The position numbers and the translations under genes were made by a program. The notes under the pieces are model-generated. The model did no database searches, was not told where the DNA came from, and worked only from the letters and a program-made list of their open reading frames with translations. A stretch of DNA of 64,000 nucleotides from NCBI RefSeq assembly GCF_014193255.1, contig NZ_JACHZB010000004.1, positions 388,902-452,901 of the forward strand. Reading direction: 5' to 3'. This document shows, one piece after another, positions 18,960-27,663 of this stretch; the first letter of the stretch is position 1, and each line of letters starts with the position of its first letter. The DNA comes from Rhizobium sp. BK196 (GTDB lineage: Bacteria > Pseudomonadota > Alphaproteobacteria > Rhizobiales > Rhizobiaceae).

Positions 18960-19868
18960 TTACTTCAAGAAGCCTTTTTCCTTCAGGTAGCCTTCGGCAA
19001 CGGATTTCGCGGGCTCACCATCGACCTGGATCTTGGCGTTGAGCTTGCGCAACTCGTCTGCCGTCAGGCTCTGGAAGATCGGAGCAAGGATTTCCTGGAT
19101 CTTCGGGTTTGCCTGCAGCACCGCCTCGCGGATGATCGGGGTCGGCGCATAGACCTGCTGCACGTTCTTGTCGTCTTCGAGAACCGTCAGCTCGGCCGCT
19201 TCGATAGCACCATCGGTGCCGTAGACCATCGCGGTATTGACGCCGTTGGTCTGGTCGGCCGCGGCCTTGATCGTCGCCGCCGTGTCGCCGCCCGAAAGCA
19301 CGACTTCCTGATCCGGCTTCAGCGTGAAGCCATAGGTCGTCTGGAAGGCGGGCAGGGCGCCGGCGGAGTTCACGAATTCGGCTGATGCCGCAAGCTTGGC
19401 GGCGCCGCCGCCGGAAACCCACTTGCCGAAATCAGACATGGTCTTGAGCTTGTTCGGGCCGGCGACATCGTTGCGTACTGCGAGCGCCCAGGTGTTGTTG
19501 GCGGGCGACGGCGTCAGCCAGACGATTTTGTTGGCGTCATAGTCGAGCTTCTTGGCCATCTGGTAGCCCTGGTCGAGGTTCTTCCAGGCGGCGTCATCGG
19601 CCTTGTTGAAGAAGAAGCCGGCATTGCCGGTATATTCCGGGTAGATGTCGATTTCACCCGCGGTGATCGCCTTGCGTACGACTGGTGTTGCACCCAGCGC
19701 GATGCGGTCCTGCGTCTTGATGCCGTTGGCTTCCAGCGCGAGCGCGATGACGTTGCCGAGCAACGTGCCTTCGGTGTCGATCTTCGACGAAACGACGACG
19801 TCTGCGGCGTGGACCGCGCCAGCCGCAAAGGCGGAAAGCGAAACGGCAAGTGCGATTTTCTTCAGCAT
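18960..19868 (-). CDS. osmF: Osmoprotectant ABC transporter, periplasmic binding protein (OsmF/YehZ-like)
   Basis: The 302-residue precursor has a signal peptide (MLKKIALAVSLSAFAAGAVHA, cleaved after AHA-type site near residue 21) and an OpuAC/ProX-type substrate-binding domain. Family landmarks include VVSSKIDTEGTLLGNVI, the EIDIYPEYTGN segment and GVNTAMVYGTDGAI. It is the first gene of a four-gene operon. It is expected to capture quaternary ammonium osmolytes in the periplasm and deliver them to the YehYW channel. The ligand-box aromatics cannot be resolved by eye, so choline, glycine betaine and carnitine-like ligands remain possible. Confidence 0.9.
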   Translation of the reverse strand: MLKKIALAVSLSAFAAGAVHAADVVVSSKIDTEGTLLGNVIALALEANGIKTQDRIALGATPVVRKAITAGEIDIYPEYTGNAGFFFNKADDAAWKNLDQGYQMAKKLDYDANKIVWLTPSPANNTWALAVRNDVAGPNKLKTMSDFGKWVSGGGAAKLAASAEFVNSAGALPAFQTTYGFTLKPDQEVVLSGGDTAATIKAAADQTNGVNTAMVYGTDGAIEAAELTVLEDDKNVQQVYAPTPIIREAVLQANPKIQEILAPIFQSLTADELRKLNAKIQVDGEPAKSVAEGYLKEKGFLK

Positions 19869-20299
19869 GATTGTCCCCTTGGTTGAACACCGTTAAATGT
19901 CGCGAAAGCCCCAGGCGCGAAGCCTGCGCGCATGAAATCCTGCCGGCAGGTCAGCCACAAGGCCATCATGCCGGAAATACGTGCGTCATGGAAATAGTGT
20001 GCATGCCCGAAAAATCGATGCCCGATGATCGAAGCAGCCCTCTCCAGTATTCGCTGTCGCGGCGCGATTATGGCGGCGAATGCAGACCGTTGCGCGGAAT
20101 TGCATTCCCTTTTCCAAGGCCGGCGCGATTTGTTTTTGTCCCCTTGCGTGTTTCCACGATGTTCCGGTGCTTTTGATCGGTTCTTTCGCCGCCGGATTTC
20201 TTATTGAGCGAACGATAGCCCGCACGTTTGCAGGCAGGGATATCTTTTTTCACGAACACGTCATATCCTACGCTTTTTCAGTATCTTCGGGAGAAAATC
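19869..20299. other. Divergent intergenic region between osmF and the LysR gene
   Basis: I see no protein-coding gene in these 431 bases. They should carry the osmF promoter (minus) and the LysR gene promoter (plus), as usual for a LysR regulator with a divergent target. Short open frames here have no ribosome sites or family resemblance. No clear T-N11-A LysR box could be fixed by eye. Confidence 0.5.
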
Positions 20300-21514
20300 T
20301 TGCATCTCGGCGCCCTCTTTGTCGCAAGCCATGTCCTGTCTTCCGGCTCCATGCGCGAGACGGCGCGCCGCTTCAACGTCTCCGTCTCGACCGTGTCGGC
20401 GGCGATCGACAATCTGGAGACGGAGCTTGCCCTGACGCTCGCCGAACGGTCCTCGGGCGAACTGGTCATTCTGCTCGCCGGCGGCAGGGTCCAGGAAGGA
20501 TTGGCGCCGATTCTTGCTGCGACGGAGCAGCTTGGCAACCTGCTCGGCCATCATGAGCCGGAGGCTTACGGACGATGGGCCGCGCGCATCCCCGTAAAAC
20601 TCGTCACCATGGAGCGTTATCTGGAGGTCGCCGATCAGGGCAGCATCAATCGTGCGGCTCGCCGTCTGCGTCTTGGTCAGCCTCAGCTTTCATTGCAGAT
20701 TGCAAATCTTGAGAAATTCTTCGGGAGCAGGCTTTTCGAGCGGCAGGCTCAAGGCTCGGCGCTGACCGAAGAAGGCCGCTTCGCTTATACGGTCTTTTCG
20801 ACCATCAGCCTCGCCTGGAACGAACTGAAATCCGCTGCGGACGAGCGCTACCAGCGCACCGCCCGCTCGCTGCGCATCGGTGCCATTATCCCTACGGGCT
20901 CGGAAAGCTGGGTGGCGCGCTGCCTGGGAAGCCTCGTTGCCGAGTGGAATACCCTGCGCAACAAGAATGCTCTGTCGCTCGTCTCGATGACCGCGGACGA
21001 TCTGCGCGAGGCGCTGAAATCCGGGCGCATCGATGTCGCGATCCTCGATTCCGTCTTTGGCCTGGACAGCTTCCGCCATCGCGAATTGCTACGCACCGAC
21101 ATGGTGGCGATCGCCTCCCTCGACAGCGAGGAAATGACGGCGGCCGATCTTGTCGCCAGCCATCCGATCTGCACACCAAGTCCGCGCACCGGGATCGGCC
21201 ATGCCGCCATGACCTTCGGCTATGACCGCACCGTGCATCGCCGCCTCCGCGACCGGGATATCACGGCGGCGGATTCGCTGCCCGTCATCGTCGATCTCGT
21301 CGCCAATCACGGTTACGTCTCCTTCCTCGGCCGTGTCAGCGCCATCCCGATCGCCGACCGGGTGCGCATCGTCGAACTCGAAGAGCCGATGCCCATGTCC
21401 TATCACGTGGCCTTCAATCATCGGAAAGCCGCGGCTGACGCTTGCGACCTGCTGATCGCGACGGTGGCAAAAATTGCCCCGGCGCCTGTCGCGAAAGATG
21501 CCGCCTTCGCATAA
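20300..21514 (+). CDS. LysR-type regulator with two tandem N-terminal HTH units
   Basis: The 404-residue protein is about 100 residues longer than a usual LysR regulator. Two LysR-like HTH segments are visible. The first is at about residues 3-60 (HVLSSGSMRETARRFNVSVS, then TVSAAIDNLETELALTL). The second is at about 103-165 (LEVADQGSINRAARRLRLGQ, then PQLSLQIANLEKFFGSRLFER). A LysR substrate-binding domain follows. I prefer the TTG at 20300 because GGGAGA ends 5-6 bases before it and it gives a normal LysR N-terminus; a longer frame from 20228 is possible. It is divergent from the osmF operon and 33 bases upstream of cutC; the target is unknown. Confidence 0.82.
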   Translation: MHLGALFVASHVLSSGSMRETARRFNVSVSTVSAAIDNLETELALTLAERSSGELVILLAGGRVQEGLAPILAATEQLGNLLGHHEPEAYGRWAARIPVKLVTMERYLEVADQGSINRAARRLRLGQPQLSLQIANLEKFFGSRLFERQAQGSALTEEGRFAYTVFSTISLAWNELKSAADERYQRTARSLRIGAIIPTGSESWVARCLGSLVAEWNTLRNKNALSLVSMTADDLREALKSGRIDVAILDSVFGLDSFRHRELLRTDMVAIASLDSEEMTAADLVASHPICTPSPRTGIGHAAMTFGYDRTVHRRLRDRDITAADSLPVIVDLVANHGYVSFLGRVSAIPIADRVRIVELEEPMPMSYHVAFNHRKAAADACDLLIATVAKIAPAPVAKDAAFA

Positions 21515-21547
21515 ATAAGCTGCGATGGAAGAAGAGGGATTCGCACG

Positions 21548-22270
21548 ATGACGGTTTTGCTGGAAGTCTGCGTCGATAGCGCTCAGGGCCTTGCGGCGGC
21601 AATCGAAGGCGGCGCTGGCCGCATCGAGCTGTGCTCAGCACTCGAGCTTGGCGGGCTGACGCCGCTACCGAGCCTGATGCGGATCGCGGCGCAGGCGCCG
21701 ATCCCGGTCTATGCAATGATCCGCCCGCATGCCGGTCCCTTCATATTTGATGCCACGGATGAAAAGGCAATGCTAGCCGATATCGATGCTGTCAGGGCCG
21801 CAGGTCTTGCCGGCGTCGTCATTGGCGCCAATCGCCCGGACGGCACGCTCGACATGCCGCTCATTCATCGTTTGAAGGCGCATGCCGCCGGCCTCGGCTC
21901 GACACTGCATCGCGCTTTCGATCTCGTGCCCGATCCGGATGTGGCACTGGAGCAGGCGGTCGAACTCGGCTGTGAGCGCATCCTCACTTCAGGCTGTGTG
22001 CCGAAAGCGATGGACGGGCTCGAAATGCTGAAGCGCATTTCCGCCAAGGCAGCCGGTCGCATCTCGATCATGCCTGGCAGCGGCGTGCGCCCGACCAATG
22101 CCGTCGAAATCCTGCGGGCGACGGGTGCTCACGAAATCCACGGCTCCTGCAGTTCACCCGTGGCCAGCGCCGATCCGCGCGCCGTCTCCTTCGGCTTCGA
22201 TGTGCCGACCTCGAACCGGACGGATGTCGAGGTCGTCAGGCTGATGCGCGCCGCAATCGATACGCTTTAA
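21548..22270 (+). CDS. cutC: CutC family protein
   Basis: The 240-residue protein is a TIM-barrel of the CutC family. Landmarks are the N-terminal LLEVCVDSAQGLAAAIEGGAGRIELCSAL (split here only for reading), then VYAMIRPHAGPF, LHRAFDLVPD, ERILTSG and IMPGSGVRPTN. CutC was linked to copper homeostasis in E. coli, but that role has been disputed, so the cellular function is uncertain. The ribosome site is weak (AAGAGGG before ATG 21548). It overlaps the zinc dehydrogenase gene tail to tail by four bases. Confidence 0.92.
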   Translation: MTVLLEVCVDSAQGLAAAIEGGAGRIELCSALELGGLTPLPSLMRIAAQAPIPVYAMIRPHAGPFIFDATDEKAMLADIDAVRAAGLAGVVIGANRPDGTLDMPLIHRLKAHAAGLGSTLHRAFDLVPDPDVALEQAVELGCERILTSGCVPKAMDGLEMLKRISAKAAGRISIMPGSGVRPTNAVEILRATGAHEIHGSCSSPVASADPRAVSFGFDVPTSNRTDVEVVRLMRAAIDTL

Positions 22271-23286
22271 TCAGCGACCTTGATCACGGCCTTGATGAGG
22301 CCGCTCTTCTCATGCGCCCAGCGGGCAAGATCGCGCGGCGCATCGGCAAGCGTCGTGCGGTGGGTGATCAGCTTGTCGACCGGCACGAGGCCCTTGGCGA
22401 TCGAATCCGCGACATGTTCGAAGTCGACACGCGTTGCATTGCGGCTGCCGATGACCATCATCTCCCGCTTGTGGAACTCCGGGTCGGAGAAGCGGATATC
22501 GTCTTTCACCACACTGACGAGGACAAGCGCGCCGCCATGGGCGACAAAGCTGAAGGCCTTCTCTATGGACGGTCCAAAGCCTGTCGCGTCAAAGACGACA
22601 TCAAAGCCATCGCCGTCCGTCCTGGCCTTCACGGCGTCTGCGGTCCCATCGTTGGCGACGATGCCTGACGTAAAGCCGAAGCGCTCCGAGGCCATCTGCA
22701 GCCGTTCCGCACTCGTATCGAGCAGCGTCACATCGTGACCGGCAATACGCGAGAAGATCGCCGCTCCAAGGCCGATCGGGCCTGCCCCGATGACGAGCGA
22801 GCGGGAGCCTGCAGGCGCCATGGATCGGCGTACCGCATGCGCCCCGATGGCCAGGAATTCGACGGTCGCGGCAGCTTCCAGGCTGAGACCCTTGGCGGCG
22901 TAGAGATTGCCTGCGGGCACCACGATCTCCTCGCAAAAGGCGCCGTCGGTATGAACCCCGAGTACCCTAATATTGGTGCAGCAGTTCGGCTTGCCCTGCC
23001 GGCAGGCAACACAATTGCCGCAGGAAAGGTAAGGATTGACGATCACAGGCGTGCCCGTCGCCATCGCCACGCCGTCGCCTGCTTCCAGCACGGTCGCCGA
23101 GATCTCGTGACCCATGACGCGCGGATATTCGAGAAACGGGTGCTTGCCTTCGAAGATGTGATAATCCGTGCCGCAGATGCCGACATGGCTGACGGCGAGC
23201 CGTACCCAGCCGGGTGCTGGTTTTTCGGGGGAGGGGCGCTCGACGAGATCGAGGACACCGGGTTCGCGGCAGAGGACTGCTTTCAT
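22267..23286 (-). CDS. Zinc-dependent alcohol/sugar dehydrogenase
   Basis: The 339-residue protein is a medium-chain zinc dehydrogenase. The catalytic zinc ligands are C38 in GICGTDYHIFEGKH and H59 in MGHEI; the structural zinc cysteines lie in SCGNCVACRQGKPNC; the NAD-binding motif is VIGAGPIGLGAAIF. It resembles RspB/L-threonine/sugar-acid dehydrogenases. As the last gene of the sugar ABC locus it probably oxidises a catabolic intermediate, for example a 2-keto-3-deoxy sugar acid, if the locus degrades L-fucose. A hairpin separates it from the permease gene. Confidence 0.87.
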   Translation of the reverse strand: MKAVLCREPGVLDLVERPSPEKPAPGWVRLAVSHVGICGTDYHIFEGKHPFLEYPRVMGHEISATVLEAGDGVAMATGTPVIVNPYLSCGNCVACRQGKPNCCTNIRVLGVHTDGAFCEEIVVPAGNLYAAKGLSLEAAATVEFLAIGAHAVRRSMAPAGSRSLVIGAGPIGLGAAIFSRIAGHDVTLLDTSAERLQMASERFGFTSGIVANDGTADAVKARTDGDGFDVVFDATGFGPSIEKAFSFVAHGGALVLVSVVKDDIRFSDPEFHKREMMVIGSRNATRVDFEHVADSIAKGLVPVDKLITHRTTLADAPRDLARWAHEKSGLIKAVIKVAD

Positions 23287-23314
23287 GATGGTTCTCGCAT
23301 TTCTGGAATGGAGA

Positions 23315-23336
23315 AAGCCGGCCTTTGGGCCGGCTT
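23315..23336 (-). terminator. Hairpin between sugar permease gene and zinc dehydrogenase gene
   Basis: A perfect 9-bp stem, AAGCCGGCC (23315-23323) with GGCCGGCTT (23328-23336), has a TTTG loop (plus strand). On the minus strand it is followed by TTTCTCC only, so it should act as a partial terminator or 3'-end stabiliser for the transporter message. Confidence 0.65.
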
Positions 23337-23351
23337 CGCTTTGCTGTTGGC

Positions 23352-24326
23352 TCAGCCCGCCCGGCGCCGGCGAAGCTGGTCGAAGTAGACGATGACGATG
23401 ATCAGCAGGCCGGTGATGATGCGCTGCCAGAACGAGTTGACGTTCAGGAGATTGGCGCCGTTATTGATGGTCGCCAGAATGAACGCACCAATCAGCGGGC
23501 CATGCACGGAGCCGACGGCTCCGAAGAGAGACGTGCCGCCGATGACCGAGGAGGCGATTGCCTGCAGTTCCCAGCCGTCTGCCTGTGTCGCGTTGCCGAT
23601 TGCGATACGCGAGGCAAGCAGCACGCCGACGAAAGCTGCAAACGAAGCCGAAAGAATATAGGCCAGATAGATCATCTTCTTGACGTTGACGCCGGAAAGG
23701 CGCGCGGCCTCCGCATTCGAACCGACGGCGAAGAGATAGCGGCCCCAGCGGCTCAGATGCAGGAAGACGAAGGAGGGGATCGCCACGAGGATGACCATCC
23801 AGAACAGGCTTGGAACGCCAAGGAAATCGGCGCGGGCGAAATTGCTGAAGCTCTCGTCGGTGATGCTGATCGTCGAGCCGTTGGTGATCAAGAGGCCGAT
23901 GCCGCGCAGCGATGTCAGCGTCGCCAGCGTGATGATGAAGGGCGGCAGGCCCATATGCACGATGCCGAAGCCATGGAAGGCGCCGATCGCAATGCCGATG
24001 GCGAGCGTCAGCACGATCGCTGCCCAGAGCGGCACGCCCGTCTGCAAGAGCCAGGCGATGATGACGGTGCAGAAGCCGACGATCGCGCCGACCGACAGGT
24101 CGATGCCGGCGGTGATGATGACGAAGGTCTGGCCGAGTGCCAGGATCGCCGTCATCGCGCCTTGGCGCAGCAGGTTGGAAATGTTGAGTGGCGTCCAGAA
24201 GCTCTCGGTGACGAAGCCGAGCACGATCCAGAGGAAGATCAGCAAGCCGATCAGCGTCAGGCCGAACAGGATGTTCATCTTCCGGCGCGGCGGCGGCGCG
24301 ACGATTTCGGTGGGGGTGACAGTCAT
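23352..24326 (-). CDS. Sugar ABC transporter permease (RbsC type)
   Basis: The 324-residue protein is a BPD_transp_2 permease with about 8-10 membrane helices. Family landmarks are LNISNLLRQGAMTAILALGQTFVIITAGIDLSVGA (given in parts: the GIDLSVG segment is the typical CUT2 mark), VHMGLPPFIITLATL, and GVLLASRIAIGNATQADGWE. It forms the inner-membrane channel for the importer encoded with the ATPase 27 bases upstream and the binding protein at 26007-26996. No second permease gene exists here, consistent with a CUT2 homodimer. Confidence 0.92.
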   Translation of the reverse strand: MTVTPTEIVAPPPRRKMNILFGLTLIGLLIFLWIVLGFVTESFWTPLNISNLLRQGAMTAILALGQTFVIITAGIDLSVGAIVGFCTVIIAWLLQTGVPLWAAIVLTLAIGIAIGAFHGFGIVHMGLPPFIITLATLTSLRGIGLLITNGSTISITDESFSNFARADFLGVPSLFWMVILVAIPSFVFLHLSRWGRYLFAVGSNAEAARLSGVNVKKMIYLAYILSASFAAFVGVLLASRIAIGNATQADGWELQAIASSVIGGTSLFGAVGSVHGPLIGAFILATINNGANLLNVNSFWQRIITGLLIIVIVYFDQLRRRRAG

Positions 24327-24353
24327 GAATTTTCTCCCTCTTATTCTTTTGGC

Positions 24354-25907
24354 TCAGACGCCGATCGCTTCGCTGAGCACTTCTTCATGCGTCGCCGCGT
24401 GGAAATCATGGCTTGCAACGAGCCTGCCGCTGCGGAAGACGTGCAGCCGGTCGGCCAGTTCGTAGACCTCGGGCAGGTAGGAGGAGATCAGGATGATGCC
24501 TGCCCCCTCTTTCAGCAGCTTGGCGAAGAGCCGGTAGATTTCCGCCTTGGTGCCGACGTCGACACCGACGGTCGGTTCGTCGAAAATGAAAAGCCGGGCG
24601 CCATGGCTCAGCCACTTGCCGATAACGATCTTCTGCTGATTGCCGCCCGACATGCTGGAGGCCGGAACGCGCCGGCTCGGCGTCTTGATGCTGAGATTGC
24701 GGATCTGGCTGTCGGCATTGGCCGATTCGCGCGCATGGTTGATAACGGGTCCGTGGCTGAGACGCCCGAAAACCGGCAGGTTGATGTTGAGGCCGATCGG
24801 CAGGTTGAGGCAAAGCCCCTGGTCGCGCCGGCTTTCCGGCGCCAGCGCAATGCCGAGCTCCATCGCGGTGCGCTCGTTCCTGATATCGACGCGCTTGCCC
24901 ATCCAGTGGATTTCGCCCGCACTTGTCGGCTGGCGCCCATAGAGACCGAGCGCGAATTCGCTGCGCCCGGCGCCGATGAGGCCATAGAGCCCGACGATCT
25001 GTCCTGCCTTGACGGAGAGTGTCACGTCCTCGAAGCCCGGACCCGAAAGGCCCCTGACATCGAGGATCGTCTGGCCGATCGGAATGTCTTCCTTATGATA
25101 GATCTGCTCGATCGAGCGGTTGATCATCAGCGCGATCAGCTCGGCCTCGTTGGTCTCGCCGATCAGACGTGTGCCGACATGCGTGCCGTCGCGCAGCACT
25201 GAGACGCGGTCGGCAAGCTCGAAGACTTCTTCCATGCGGTGGCTGATATAGACGATGGTGACGCCTTCGCTCTGCAGGCGGCGGATCAGCTTGAAGAGCT
25301 GCGCGGATTCCTGGCGGGTGAGATAGGCGGTCGGCTCGTCGAAGATCAGGAACTGCGTGCCGCGCATGGCCGCGCGCGCGGTGGCGACGAGCTGCTGCTG
25401 ACCGATCGTCAGAGAGCTCAGAAGCGCACCGGCCGGCAGGCCGAAGCCGAGATCGTCGAGGACGGACTGCGCCATCTTCTCCATCTGCTTCCTGCGCATC
25501 AGCCCGTAACGGTTGACCTCGTCGCCGAGGAAGAGATTGGCAGCCACGGTCAGGTGCCGGCAGAGCACGACTTCCTGGTGGACGGCGTTGATGCCGCGGG
25601 CGATCGCCTCGTTCGGCGTCGACAGTCCCACCGGATGACCGCACCACAGCACCTCGCCGGCCGTGCGGGTGATGACGCCGGTGAGCAACTTGATGAGGGT
25701 GGATTTGCCGGCGCCGTTTTCGCCGACGATGGCGTGGATTTCACCGGCCAGGAAGGTCAGCGTCGCCGGCTTCAGCGCCTGCACGTGACCATAGTTCTTC
25801 TGCAGGCCTTTCAGTTCGAGGATAGGCGATCCGGCGGGAATTCGATTGGCTTCTTTCAGCGTCGCGCTGTCATCGTGGCGATGACTGACCTCTTCCAGTC
25901 CGACCAT
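24354..25907 (-). CDS. Sugar ABC transporter ATP-binding protein, two ABC domains (RbsA type)
   Basis: The 517-residue protein carries two ABC cassettes. The first has Walker A GENGAGKST (about residue 61), signature LTIGQQQLVATARAAM and Walker B FLIFDEPTAYLT. The second, degenerate as usual for CUT2 ATPases, has LIGAGRSE in place of Walker A and signature MSGGNQQKIVIGKWL with LFIFDEPTVGVDVG. AGGAGAGG precedes ATG 25907. It lies 99 bases after the binding-protein stop, behind a terminator-like hairpin, which would let the binding protein be made in excess. Confidence 0.93.
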   Translation of the reverse strand: MVGLEEVSHRHDDSATLKEANRIPAGSPILELKGLQKNYGHVQALKPATLTFLAGEIHAIVGENGAGKSTLIKLLTGVITRTAGEVLWCGHPVGLSTPNEAIARGINAVHQEVVLCRHLTVAANLFLGDEVNRYGLMRRKQMEKMAQSVLDDLGFGLPAGALLSSLTIGQQQLVATARAAMRGTQFLIFDEPTAYLTRQESAQLFKLIRRLQSEGVTIVYISHRMEEVFELADRVSVLRDGTHVGTRLIGETNEAELIALMINRSIEQIYHKEDIPIGQTILDVRGLSGPGFEDVTLSVKAGQIVGLYGLIGAGRSEFALGLYGRQPTSAGEIHWMGKRVDIRNERTAMELGIALAPESRRDQGLCLNLPIGLNINLPVFGRLSHGPVINHARESANADSQIRNLSIKTPSRRVPASSMSGGNQQKIVIGKWLSHGARLFIFDEPTVGVDVGTKAEIYRLFAKLLKEGAGIILISSYLPEVYELADRLHVFRSGRLVASHDFHAATHEEVLSEAIGV

Positions 25908-25962
25908 GGACCTCTCCTCCTTTTGTCACGTCTGCTCTCCATCCTAAACATACCATGGATGG

Positions 25963-25995
25963 AAAAAGCCGCGCCGGTTTTGAAGCCGGCGCGGC
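25963..25995 (-). terminator. Terminator/attenuator after the sugar-binding-protein gene
   Basis: A perfect 10-bp stem, GCCGCGCCGG (25968-25977) with CCGGCGCGGC (25986-25995), is followed on the minus strand by five T (A-run 25963-25967). It separates the binding-protein gene from the ATPase gene of the same transporter and probably sets their expression ratio. Confidence 0.82.
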
Positions 25996-26006
25996 GGTCT
26001 GTCGTT

Positions 26007-26996
26007 TTACTTGATCTTCGGGTTCAGGAGCGCGTCGATCTTCGGCTCTTTCATGTTCGCCTTGGTGACGAGGTTCGCGCCGGTGTCGACATTTTCCGGG
26101 ACCTTCTCGCCCTTGGAGACGGCAAGAGCGGTCTTGATGCCGTCATAACCCATGCGATAGGGATCCTGAACGACGAGGCCGGCAATCGCGCCATCCTTGA
26201 GGAAGCCAACCGTCTTGTCGTCGCTGTCGAAGCCGATGACCTTGATCTTGTCGCCGAGCTTGTTTTCGGCGATCGCCTGGCCCACGCCCTGCGCCATGAT
26301 GAGGTTCGAGGCGAAGACGCCGACGAGCTTCGGGTTTGCCGTGATCAGGTCGGTCATCATGTTGAGGCCGGTCGTTGCCTGGCCGTCGCCATACTTGTCG
26401 GCGATTACCTTCAGGCCAGGATGCTTGGTCTTGATCTGGTCCAGGAAGCCTTCGCGGCGCTGTTCCAGCGAGCCGACGCCGGGAAGGTTGGTCAGGATGA
26501 CGACGTCACCCTCTTCCTTGCCGGTGGCTTCCTTGATCGCGGCGGCAAGACCATCGGCGGCGATGCGGCCGCCCTGGACGTTGTCGGTCGTCAGGAACGA
26601 CTTGAATGCCTTGGAGTCGGCGCCGGAGTCGATGCCGATGATCGGAACCGACTTGGCGGCTTCATCGATCGGCTTGCCGAGCGCCTTGAACTCGGTCGGC
26701 GAGATCACGATGGCGGCCGGCTTGCCGGCAACGGCGTTTTCCAGGATCGAGATCTGGCCATTGATGTCCGATTCAGCCTGGGCGCCGAGTTCCGGCACCT
26801 TGACGCCGAGATCCTTACCGGCCTTGCGGGCGCCGGCCAGGACGATCTGCCAGTAGAAGGACGTCGTGTCCTTGACGATGATCGGGATCGTCACTTCGGC
26901 GGCAAAGGACGTGGCCGGCATTGCCGTAGCGATGACGGCAGCGCCTGCCAGTGCCGTAAAGGCGCGGCGAGACAGAATGGATTTCACGATATTCAT
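26007..26996 (-). CDS. Sugar ABC transporter periplasmic binding protein (RbsB type)
   Basis: The 329-residue precursor has a signal peptide (residues 1-31, ending ATSFAA) and a periplasmic-binding-protein type I fold. Seen are IPIIVKDTTSFYWQIVLAGARKA, DINGQISILENAVAGKPAAIVISP and GVFASNLIMAQGVGQAI. AGGAGA seven bases before ATG 26996 fixes the start. Its ligand is inferred from the neighbouring FucU mutarotase and aldose dehydrogenase genes to be L-fucose or a related aldose. A perfect 16-bp AT palindrome lies 65 bases upstream of the start codon. Confidence 0.92.
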   Translation of the reverse strand: MNIVKSILSRRAFTALAGAAVIATAMPATSFAAEVTIPIIVKDTTSFYWQIVLAGARKAGKDLGVKVPELGAQAESDINGQISILENAVAGKPAAIVISPTEFKALGKPIDEAAKSVPIIGIDSGADSKAFKSFLTTDNVQGGRIAADGLAAAIKEATGKEEGDVVILTNLPGVGSLEQRREGFLDQIKTKHPGLKVIADKYGDGQATTGLNMMTDLITANPKLVGVFASNLIMAQGVGQAIAENKLGDKIKVIGFDSDDKTVGFLKDGAIAGLVVQDPYRMGYDGIKTALAVSKGEKVPENVDTGANLVTKANMKEPKIDALLNPKIK

Positions 26997-27060
26997 AAGG
27001 GTTCTCCTCTCAGGTGCGTTCTCCTCCAATGAAACCGGACCGCTGAACGCAGGCGGACGA

Positions 27061-27076
27061 TTTTTATCGATAAAAA
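27061..27076. promoter_or_regulatory. AT-rich palindrome upstream of the binding-protein gene
   Basis: A perfect 16-bp palindrome, TTTTTATCGATAAAAA, occupies the likely promoter of the binding-protein gene. A related but less symmetric sequence, TTTTTATCTACAATAAA, lies at 30282-30298 between the UxaA-like gene and the GntR regulator gene. They may be operator copies for that GntR protein; this is inference. Confidence 0.45.
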
Positions 27077-27187
27077 ACATTTACAGTGAGAAGCTAGCCG
27101 AGGTCCAGGCAAATTGCAAGAGCGCTGATCTCGCCTTCATGATTCATTGAATCGCCTCCCAACCGATTGTTTTTATTTTAAATACAC

Positions 27188-27209
27188 AAAGACCTAAAAT
27201 AAGGTCTTT
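27188..27209 (-). terminator. AT-rich hairpin at the end of fucU
   Basis: Arms AAAGACCT (27188-27195) and AGGTCTTT (27202-27209) overlap the fucU stop codon. On the minus strand the stem is followed by GTGTATTTAAAATAAAAAC, an AT-rich tail. It could end the uxaA-akr-fucU message before the transporter genes. Stem stability is modest. Confidence 0.5.
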
Positions 27210-27654
27210 AGTTGAATTGCACCTCATGCGGATGCACGACACCCTTCTTCAAAATGAGGTTGCCGTACAGCCGGAATTCGGTGGTCGCCACGATATAGGC
27301 CGCCTTCCGCGCCATTTCGTAGAAGGCGAAGCGTTCGACGGATGCGATGGGAAAATCACCCGCGCGCCGGGTGACGATCTCCTGGAATTCGGCGCAGACC
27401 TCGGGCACGGCCTTGGGATCGCCGACCACTTCCATCCGCCATGCCGATTGCGGCACGAACGTATCGAGCGGCATATGCGTGAGGATCGCCTCGGCCATGG
27501 CTGTGGCGCTGACGCCGTCGGCGCGGATGACATCAGGTCCCATGCTGCTTGCCGGGAAATTGGCGTCGGCAATGACGATATCGTCGCCATGCCCCATGCT
27601 CTTCAGTGCATAGAGCAGGTCGGGGCCGAGAAGCGGATGAATACCTTTGAGCAT
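27208..27654 (-). CDS. fucU: L-fucose mutarotase (RbsD/FucU family)
   Basis: The 148-residue protein belongs to the RbsD/FucU sugar mutarotase family, which equilibrates alpha and beta anomers of free sugars. The N-terminal MLKGIHPLLGPDLLYALKSMGHGDDIVIAD (read as segments) carries the catalytic histidine in MGHGD, and the C-terminal FYEMARKAAYIVATTE with LYGNLILKKGVV is of the FucU rather than RbsD type. It lies 9 bases downstream of the aldo/keto reductase gene. Together with that dehydrogenase it points to L-fucose as the substrate of the locus; other pyranose sugars remain possible. Confidence 0.88.
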   Translation of the reverse strand: MLKGIHPLLGPDLLYALKSMGHGDDIVIADANFPASSMGPDVIRADGVSATAMAEAILTHMPLDTFVPQSAWRMEVVGDPKAVPEVCAEFQEIVTRRAGDFPIASVERFAFYEMARKAAYIVATTEFRLYGNLILKKGVVHPHEVQFN

Positions 27655-27663
27655 GTTGTTTCC

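Noticed and set aside
23325..27032. Two long plus-strand frames opposite the sugar ABC transporter genes
   Set aside because: The minus-strand genes have full ABC, permease and binding-protein motifs with good ribosome sites; the plus-strand translations have none.
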